From NCBI GenBank assembly GCA_007896885.1, contig VOIU01000021.1, forward strand, positions 1 to 60,175: a DNA stretch of 60,175 nucleotides. The letters are read 5' to 3'. Below, piece by piece: positions 55,355 to 60,175 of the stretch; positions within the stretch are counted from its first letter, which is position 1, and each line of letters opens with the position of its first letter. A program made the position numbers and the translations under genes. Source of the DNA: Bacteroidaceae bacterium HV4-6-C5C (GTDB taxonomy: Bacteria > Bacteroidota > Bacteroidia > Bacteroidales > Bacteroidaceae). The notes below the pieces were generated by a model. That model had not been told where the DNA came from, did not search any database, and saw nothing but the letters and a program-made list of their open reading frames with translations.

Positions 55355-55525
55355 TTATTCAGCGGGATGAATAGCCTCAGACGGGCAAACATCTGCGCAT
55401 GTACCACATTCAGTGCAAGCATCCGGATCGATAGAATAGATATCGCCTTCAGAGATTGCTCCTACTGGACATTCGTCAATACATGTGCCACAAGCAACAC
55501 AGTTGTCATTAATTACGTAAGCCAT
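55355..55525 (-). CDS. 2[4Fe-4S] bacterial-type ferredoxin
   Basis: A 56-residue protein starting MAYVINDNC. Two complete cluster motifs are present: CVACGTCIDECP (CxxCxxCxxxCP) and CTECGTCADVCP. This is the short clostridial-type ferredoxin, a low-potential electron carrier in the cytoplasm, here likely serving pyruvate:ferredoxin oxidoreductase or hydrogen/NAD reduction, which is common knowledge for Bacteroides but not shown by context. Monocistronic, with its own promoter at 55562-55570 and terminator at 55294-55343. Confidence 0.96.
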   Translation of the reverse strand: MAYVINDNCVACGTCIDECPVGAISEGDIYSIDPDACTECGTCADVCPSEAIHPAE

Positions 55526-55561
55526 TTTCTTGATCTTTTAAAATTAGTACTAATTACATCG

Positions 55562-55570
55562 GCAAAAATA
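55562..55570 (-). promoter_or_regulatory. -7 promoter box of the ferredoxin gene
   Basis: Minus-strand TATTTTTGC matches TAnnTTTG, 36 bp before the ATG. Confidence 0.5.
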
Positions 55571-55638
55571 ATAGTTTTCTTTTTTATTTATCACCAATGG
55601 AGAGTTAAAACGTCTAATTTGTATCTCTTCTAAATAAG

Positions 55639-57465
55639 TTAATAGAATTCCAACCCGAATTCGTCTTTCAGTAATAGCAAAGTATTATTCTTTTCAGCCA
55701 TCATTTGGAACTTCTCAGCTCGGTTTACCGGGCGTGAAGTTTCTTCGGCGGCACTTACTCTTACGGTGAGAGTTGCTTTCCGGTTTTTCAGCCGCTGCCT
55801 TAGGTATCCTTGTAGTTCGGGAAACAACTCAATAAAATCCTTGGCGGATACGTCATTATCTACTACGATTTCTATAGTAGTACTATCAACAAGCTTCGGA
55901 CGGATTATTTTCATTCTTCGGGCAAGAGCTATCTGTTCTTGGGGTAACTCTTGCGCATAGGTCAGCCAGTAATGGTTCACATCTTTCTCGTTAAAAATAA
56001 AGTCCTCGACTGCTTCTGCCGTTGAAATGGCTTTTGTTACGACTTCTTCTTTTTCGATTTTGGTATGTTTGATAGACACACCTAATTTCTTTATGACAGG
56101 AATCTTTTTTTCTTCTTGCTGAGTGTGCAGAGCATTTGTTATATTCCTTCCATTTGCAGGTGAGGCAACATCCCTTTCGGGTTGTACCAATGTTCTTGTA
56201 TGGGTTGTATGGTCTTTTGCTTTTTCTTCGTTAGGCAAAGAGGCTGCTGTCGTAGGCTGAACAATTGGAGATGCGGTATATGCTACCTGATTCTGATTAT
56301 TGTCTGCAGCTTGTGTTGTTATGGGTTTTATTCTTTGTTTAGGGCTACGCCCACTTCCCTCTGTATCTTCATCATCTGTTAGCTGTGCCAATTGAATTAA
56401 GGTAAGTTCGACCAATAATCTTTTATTTTTACTAACTCTATAGTTTAATTCGCAATCGTTGCAAAGCTTTATAGCTCGATATAAAAAGTTTGCAGGGCAT
56501 TTGCTGGCTTGCTCTTTATATCTTTCGCGAATGCTCGCGCCAACTTCCAGTAAGGGTAATGTTGATGAGTCTTTACTGACTAATAAATCACGAAAATGTG
56601 ATGATAGTCCGGTAATGAAAGGACCGCCATCAAACCCCTTATTAAGAATATCGTTTAGTAACAACAAAGGCTCGCTGACTTTGCGAGCGAGGATATAGTC
56701 AGTCAGACGAAAGTAGTATTCATAGTCCAGTACATTGAGGTTTTCAATGACGCTGTTATACGTTATATTTCCTCCAGTGAAACTAACTACCTGATCAAAT
56801 ATAGATAGTGCATCACGCATTCCTCCGTCTGATTTTAGGGCAATAACATTTAAAGCTTCTGCTTCTGCCGAAATTCCTTCCTTGGTTGCCACATAGGACA
56901 AATGCTTAACGGTATCTTCTACACTGATTCTACTGAAATCATAGATTTGACAGCGCGATAGAATAGTTGGTATTATTTTATGTTTTTCCGTGGTAGCCAG
57001 AATAAAGATGGCATGACGTGGAGGTTCTTCCAGGGTTTTTAGGAATGCATTGAATGCGGAGGTTGATAACATGTGGACCTCATCAATGATATATACCTTA
57101 TATTTACCAATCTGGGGAGGAATACGAACTTGCTCAACCAATTGCCTGATATCATCTACGGAATTGTTGGATGCCGCATCCAATTCGTGAATATTGTATG
57201 AGCGTTGTTCGTTGAATGCAGTACACGATTCGCATTGGTCACATGCTTCGCCTTCTGGAGTAGGACTCATACAATTTATAGTCTTTGCAAATATACGGGC
57301 ACAAGTCGTTTTCCCCACTCCTCGCGGACCGCAGAAAAGGTAGGCATGTGCTAACTTGCCGGATGCAATAGCGTTTTTTAATGTGGTAGTGAGTGCGTGT
57401 TGCCCTACTACCGATTCGAAGCTTGCAGGACGATATTTCCGTGCTGAAACAATATAATTTTCCAT
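55639..57465 (-). CDS. dnaX: DNA polymerase III subunit gamma/tau
   Basis: A 608-residue clamp-loader subunit. AAA+ domain ~1-220 with RPASFESVVGQ, Walker A GPRGVGKTT, a four-cysteine zinc site (C near 60-77: INCMSP, EACDQCESC), Walker B YIIDEVHML, sensor 1 LATTEKHKI and SRC arginine finger; domain III ~220-370; a variable, Gln/Thr-rich linker ~370-490 and a C-terminal tau-like domain. It loads the beta clamp and couples polymerase to helicase. The start at 57465 gives the standard MENYIVSARKYRP opening; upstream codons fall into the promoter region. Confidence 0.96.
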   Translation of the reverse strand: MENYIVSARKYRPASFESVVGQHALTTTLKNAIASGKLAHAYLFCGPRGVGKTTCARIFAKTINCMSPTPEGEACDQCESCTAFNEQRSYNIHELDAASNNSVDDIRQLVEQVRIPPQIGKYKVYIIDEVHMLSTSAFNAFLKTLEEPPRHAIFILATTEKHKIIPTILSRCQIYDFSRISVEDTVKHLSYVATKEGISAEAEALNVIALKSDGGMRDALSIFDQVVSFTGGNITYNSVIENLNVLDYEYYFRLTDYILARKVSEPLLLLNDILNKGFDGGPFITGLSSHFRDLLVSKDSSTLPLLEVGASIRERYKEQASKCPANFLYRAIKLCNDCELNYRVSKNKRLLVELTLIQLAQLTDDEDTEGSGRSPKQRIKPITTQAADNNQNQVAYTASPIVQPTTAASLPNEEKAKDHTTHTRTLVQPERDVASPANGRNITNALHTQQEEKKIPVIKKLGVSIKHTKIEKEEVVTKAISTAEAVEDFIFNEKDVNHYWLTYAQELPQEQIALARRMKIIRPKLVDSTTIEIVVDNDVSAKDFIELFPELQGYLRQRLKNRKATLTVRVSAAEETSRPVNRAEKFQMMAEKNNTLLLLKDEFGLEFY

Positions 57466-57498
57466 GAGCCGGAGCGATTCTTCTTTATAACTATTTGT

Positions 57499-57507
57499 GC
57501 AAATGTA
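57499..57507 (-). promoter_or_regulatory. -7 promoter box of dnaX
   Basis: Minus-strand TACATTTGC matches TAnnTTTG, 33 bp before the dnaX ATG; divergent from the ftsB-like promoter. Confidence 0.5.
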
Positions 57508-57540
57508 CATAAAAAAAGGATATTTTTCAGTTATTCGTTT

Positions 57541-57549
57541 TATCTTTGT
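57541..57549 (+). promoter_or_regulatory. -7 promoter box of the divIC/ftsB-like gene
   Basis: TATCTTTGT matches TAnnTTTG, 32 bp before the ATG at 57582. Confidence 0.5.
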
Positions 57550-57581
57550 GGTCAATGAATTCTTAACTTCTTATTTCACTT

Positions 57582-57890
57582 ATGGATAAGTTAGCAACAC
57601 TTTGGGTGTTTGTCCGCAAACATAAATATCTGATAACTCTTCTGATATTTGTCGTGATAGTCGGTTTTCTTGATGAAAACAGTATTATGCGTCGTTTGGG
57701 CTATGCTAGAGATATAAATAATTTAAACAGTGAAATAGAAAAATACCGAAAAGACTATGAAACCAACACCAGACAGTTGAATGAATTGGCTGTAGATTCT
57801 GGTGCAATTGAGAAAATAGCTCGTGAAAGGTATTTAATGAAGAAACCTAACGAAGATATTTACGTACTTGATAACGATACGCTAGAATGA
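57582..57890 (+). CDS. FtsB/DivIC-type septum formation initiator
   Basis: A 102-residue bitopic protein: one membrane helix (~17-30, ITLLIFVVIVGFL), a coiled coil (~40-75, INNLNSEIEKYRKDYETN) and the family tail SGAIEKIARERYLMKKPNEDIYVL. It belongs to the divisome scaffold linking FtsL/FtsQ-type proteins. The next gene overlaps its stop by ATGA. Confidence 0.9.
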   Translation: MDKLATLWVFVRKHKYLITLLIFVVIVGFLDENSIMRRLGYARDINNLNSEIEKYRKDYETNTRQLNELAVDSGAIEKIARERYLMKKPNEDIYVLDNDTLE

Positions 57891-58228
57891 AACAATTTAT
57901 CCCCGCTTTACTCTTTGTAGGAGCTATTTTGGTCTTGGCAGGCTCTGCTGTTTACATAACCCGTTGGATTTATTCTCCTTACATCTATACGATTGGTGCA
58001 TGCATGGTAGCATTGGCACAAATAAGTAGCCCGTCTCCCGTTAAAACATTTGCAGTGAAGCGCCTATACAGACAGCAAATAATAGGTTCGCTGTTGTTGA
58101 TTGTTGCGGGGGCATTTATGTTTACGACTCATGGTAATGAGTGGATTATCTGTCTGACAATTGCAGCCGTAATAGAACTTTATACTTCCATACGTATTCC
58201 ACAGGAAGAGAAAAAACAGCAACTTTAA
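57887..58228 (+). CDS. Small four-helix membrane protein of unknown function
   Basis: A 113-residue inner-membrane protein with four predicted helices (FIPALLFVGAILVLAGSAVY; YIYTIGACMVALAQ; IIGSLLLIVAGAFMF; WIICLTIAAVIELYTSI). The start overlaps the divisome gene's stop (ATGA), so the two are translated together, suggesting an envelope or division-related role. I do not recognise a named family. Confidence 0.75.
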   Translation: MKQFIPALLFVGAILVLAGSAVYITRWIYSPYIYTIGACMVALAQISSPSPVKTFAVKRLYRQQIIGSLLLIVAGAFMFTTHGNEWIICLTIAAVIELYTSIRIPQEEKKQQL

Positions 58229-58287
58229 AAAATCCTATAAAGAAGAGATTGGGTAGGCCTATGTTGTTGTGGAGAATGAACTTTATG

Positions 58288-58296
58288 TACCTTTGC
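58288..58296 (+). promoter_or_regulatory. -7 promoter box of the MFS exporter gene
   Basis: TACCTTTGC matches TAnnTTTG, 37 bp before the ATG at 58334. Confidence 0.5.
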
Positions 58297-58333
58297 TGGT
58301 AGTTTTCATAAAGTATAACGAGATATTTCAACA

Positions 58334-59551
58334 ATGAACACACAAAATGAACGACCTGCCGTTAAGATCACTTTTTCTATTCTGATAATTCTAAGTCTTT
58401 CTCATCTTTTGAATGATTTGTTGCAATCTGTTATATCTGCTGCGTATCCTCTTTTCAAAGATGACCTCTCGCTTAGTTTTGCTCAAATAGGCCTGATAAC
58501 TTTAGTTTATCAGCTTTCAGCCTCAGTGTTCCAACCTCTTACTGGGTTGGTTTTCGATAAGCACCCCGTTTCTTGGTCGCTTCCTCTTGGAATGACTTTT
58601 ACTATGATTGGCCTACTAAACTTAGCGTATGCTTCCAGCATTAATTGGATCTTACTTTCGGTGTCTTTAGTAGGAGTTGGATCATCTATATTACATCCTG
58701 AAGCATCCCGGATTACTTTTTTAGCTTCTGGTGGTAAAAGAGGGCTGGCTCAGTCTTTGTTCCAGGTTGGAGGAAATTTGGGGGGATCCTTGGGCCCCTT
58801 AATGGTTGCTTTATTAGTCGCTCCTTATGGTCGTCATCATATTGTAGTCTTTGCAGTTCTAGCGTTGATCGCTATAGGCGTCATGTTTCCTATCTGTAAG
58901 TGGTACAAAGCCTATCTTGTGAAGTTAAAGAGTCAGAAAATATATGTAAAAAAAGACGTTCAGCTACCACTTTCTAAGAGTAGAACAGTCTTTTCTATAA
59001 GCATATTACTTATTCTTATATTTTCAAAGTATATTTATATGGCTAGCCTTACTAGTTATTATACTTTTTATTTAATTCATAAGTTTGGAGTGAGTGTTCA
59101 GCAATCTCAACTATATTTATTCATTTTTCTGGTAGCTACAGCTATTGGCACTTTAATCGGAGGGCCAGTGGGTGATCGAGTTGGTCGTAAGTATGTAATA
59201 TGGGCTTCTATTGTGGGCGCGGCTCCCTTTAGTTTACTTATGCCTCATGCTCCACTTATCTGGACTGTTATACTTAGTTTCTGTGTGGGGCTGATGCTTT
59301 CATCTGCTTTTCCTGCAATTCTTCTATATGCTCAGGAGCTTCTTCCCACGAAGCTAGGCCTTGTGTCCGGATTATTTTTCGGTTTTGCCTTTGGAGTTGC
59401 TGGCATAGCCTCTGCCGTATTAGGTAATATGGCCGATCACTTTGGTATTGAAGCGGTGTATAATGTTTGTGGTTACATGCCTCTGTTGGGGCTGGTAACC
59501 TATTTTTTGCCTGATTTGAAAAAAGTACAACGAAAGGCTGAGATTAACTAA
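58334..59551 (+). CDS. MFS exporter, fosmidomycin-resistance (Fsr) type
   Basis: A 405-residue, 12-helix major facilitator. SLSHLLNDLLQSVISAAYP, LVYQLSASVFQPLTGLVFD, GVGSSILHPEASRI and SLFQVGGNLGGSLGPL are typical of the Fsr subgroup, and GGPVGDRVGRKYVIW is the MFS inter-helix loop motif. Characterised relatives export fosmidomycin or small molecules; the natural substrate here is unknown. Confidence 0.88.
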   Translation: MNTQNERPAVKITFSILIILSLSHLLNDLLQSVISAAYPLFKDDLSLSFAQIGLITLVYQLSASVFQPLTGLVFDKHPVSWSLPLGMTFTMIGLLNLAYASSINWILLSVSLVGVGSSILHPEASRITFLASGGKRGLAQSLFQVGGNLGGSLGPLMVALLVAPYGRHHIVVFAVLALIAIGVMFPICKWYKAYLVKLKSQKIYVKKDVQLPLSKSRTVFSISILLILIFSKYIYMASLTSYYTFYLIHKFGVSVQQSQLYLFIFLVATAIGTLIGGPVGDRVGRKYVIWASIVGAAPFSLLMPHAPLIWTVILSFCVGLMLSSAFPAILLYAQELLPTKLGLVSGLFFGFAFGVAGIASAVLGNMADHFGIEAVYNVCGYMPLLGLVTYFLPDLKKVQRKAEIN

Positions 59552-59838
59552 AAGCGCTTTCTATTTAAATCCTCAATTGTATTATCTAAAAAGAGTGTCT
59601 ATAATAGAGTCATATAAAGAGATGGTTGCTTAACAGGTAATCATCCCTTGATATATATCCTTAAGTACTTTTTTGCTCTGCGATTTTAATTGCATTTTAT
59701 CCTGCTTTTTTAAGCTAGTTTTTTTATTTATGTCTTTTCCCTTTAGTTTGGTTCTTCTTTTTTTTATTTTCCCGATGTTTTTTTTGTTTTCGGCTATTGT
59801 TTGATCCATGCCATGTCCATACCATGTCTGTATCTTGT

Positions 59839-59916
59839 CCGTGTTTGCTCCGTAGTTTCTCCGTGTTTTTGGTTTATAATGGGGTGTTATACGGCTAATC
59901 TACGGAGCAAACACGG
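59839..59916. repeat. 17-bp perfect inverted repeat
   Basis: CCGTGTTTGCTCCGTAG (59839-59855) and its exact reverse complement (59900-59916), separated by 44 bp that include a further partial copy (CTCCGTGTTTTTGG). Repeats of this look occur in Bacteroides intergenic regions; function unknown. Confidence 0.8.
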
Positions 59917-60083
59917 TTTTGGTATGGCTTTGCTTTGTAGAGATGGTTTGCTTATACTATATAATAATGTGTTTCTTTTTGCATCTTTTTATGTATTCAA
60001 AAAAAAGTTTGTTCTGGATTGTTTTCATCTTCAGCGCTTTAAGCTTAATCTGGTTCTTTTCTTTAAAAAAATAGTAAGTATAG

Positions 60084-60116
60084 TTTGGATTGTATTGTGA
60101 AAGGGCGTACTTTTGC
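60084..60116 (+). promoter_or_regulatory. Strong promoter, possibly of a stable RNA operon
   Basis: -33 TTTG (60084-60087), 20 bp, -7 TACTTTTGC (60108-60116), then ACCCGC. An AT-rich stretch precedes it. The TTTGCACCCGC string is shared with the tRNA-Met promoter in this window, and no start codon context follows within the remaining 59 bp, so an rRNA or tRNA operon is plausible. Confidence 0.6.
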
Positions 60117-60175
60117 ACCCGCTTTCCAAGAGACGGATAGCTGATAGCTTGACATTCTGCTATAGTGTAAGACAG

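Larger units (their letters stand above)
59552..60175. other. 624-bp T-rich non-coding end region
   Basis: No supportable gene. The left part is T-rich; around 59805-59870 there are degenerate short repeats of the type CCATGTC/CCGTGTT; a 17-bp inverted repeat follows (59839-59916), and a strong outward promoter is at 60084-60116. Confidence 0.6.

Noticed and set aside
59801..60100. 99-codon + frame near the window end
   Set aside because: Covers the inverted repeat and T-rich low-complexity sequence and runs into the promoter; Phe/Leu/Val-rich translation has no family features.
1..60175. CRISPR arrays, prophage, transposons or integrases
   Set aside because: No regularly spaced repeats, no cas, integrase, transposase or phage structural genes were seen on either strand.

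Overview
The window reads as a chromosome segment of a gut-type Bacteroides (Bacteroidota). The signs are a SusC/SusD pair, lipoproteins with Bacteroides-style lipoboxes, many copies of the Bacteroidota -7 promoter element TAnnTTTG, few Shine-Dalgarno sequences, and a sigma-54/KdpFABC arrangement typical of the group. Almost all genes are on the + strand; there is no prophage, integrase, transposase or CRISPR array.

Layout. (1) 0-10.7 kb: a CPBP-family membrane protease (-), an 878-bp intergenic stretch with a GGGTGCAATTAA repeat cluster, a 5'-nucleotidase encoded as two separate polypeptides in swapped order, two tandem ~1000-residue GH3/serine-hydrolase fusion paralogues, and an aldo/keto reductase (-). 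(2) 10.8-40.7 kb: a large polysaccharide utilisation locus (PUL) that I read as a beta-mannan (acetylated galacto/glucomannan) locus: GH27 alpha-galactosidase, GH3, GH2, an AraC-family regulator, a CE7 acetyl esterase, GH5, SusC, SusD, a surface lipoprotein, then GH26 mannanase, GH130 mannosylglucose phosphorylase, a GPH-type sugar symporter, a mannobiose/cellobiose 2-epimerase and an SGNH esterase. Five genes of unknown function sit between its SusCD half and its catabolic half (27.7-34.6 kb): a DUF4369-like lipoprotein followed by two repeats of [polytopic DUF6057-like membrane protein + beta-propeller lipoprotein with one CxxCH haem-c motif]. (3) 40.9-50.0 kb: a potassium-uptake locus with an NtrC-type sigma-54 response regulator, a 33-residue membrane peptide, kdpF, kdpA, kdpB, kdpC, a truncated KdpD (sensor domain only) and a separate histidine kinase. 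(4) 50.0-59.6 kb: tRNA-Met (-), START-like protein, LptF/G permease, ribBA, aspartate aminotransferase, a 56-residue 2[4Fe-4S] ferredoxin (-), dnaX (-), a DivIC/FtsB-like protein, a small membrane protein and an Fsr-like MFS exporter. (5) 59.6-60.2 kb: non-coding, T-rich, with a 17-bp inverted repeat and a strong promoter resembling that of the tRNA gene, pointing out of the window; it may be the start of an rRNA operon.

How the PUL likely works (inference from families): GH5/GH26 cut mannan, the esterases remove acetyl groups, SusCD and the lipoprotein capture and import oligomers, GH27/GH2/GH3 trim side chains and ends, and mannobiose is transported by the symporter, epimerised to mannosylglucose and phosphorolysed to mannose-1-phosphate and glucose.

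Most notable observations. A conserved 14-bp element, GATAAAATAGTATC, lies exactly 22 bp upstream of the -7 box at the GH5, SusC and GH26 promoters; a weaker copy at the same 22-bp distance precedes GH27, and another at 21 bp precedes the CE7 esterase. This defines a PUL regulon from sequence alone. The second is the duplicated membrane-protein/haem-propeller module embedded in the PUL, which has no function I can name.
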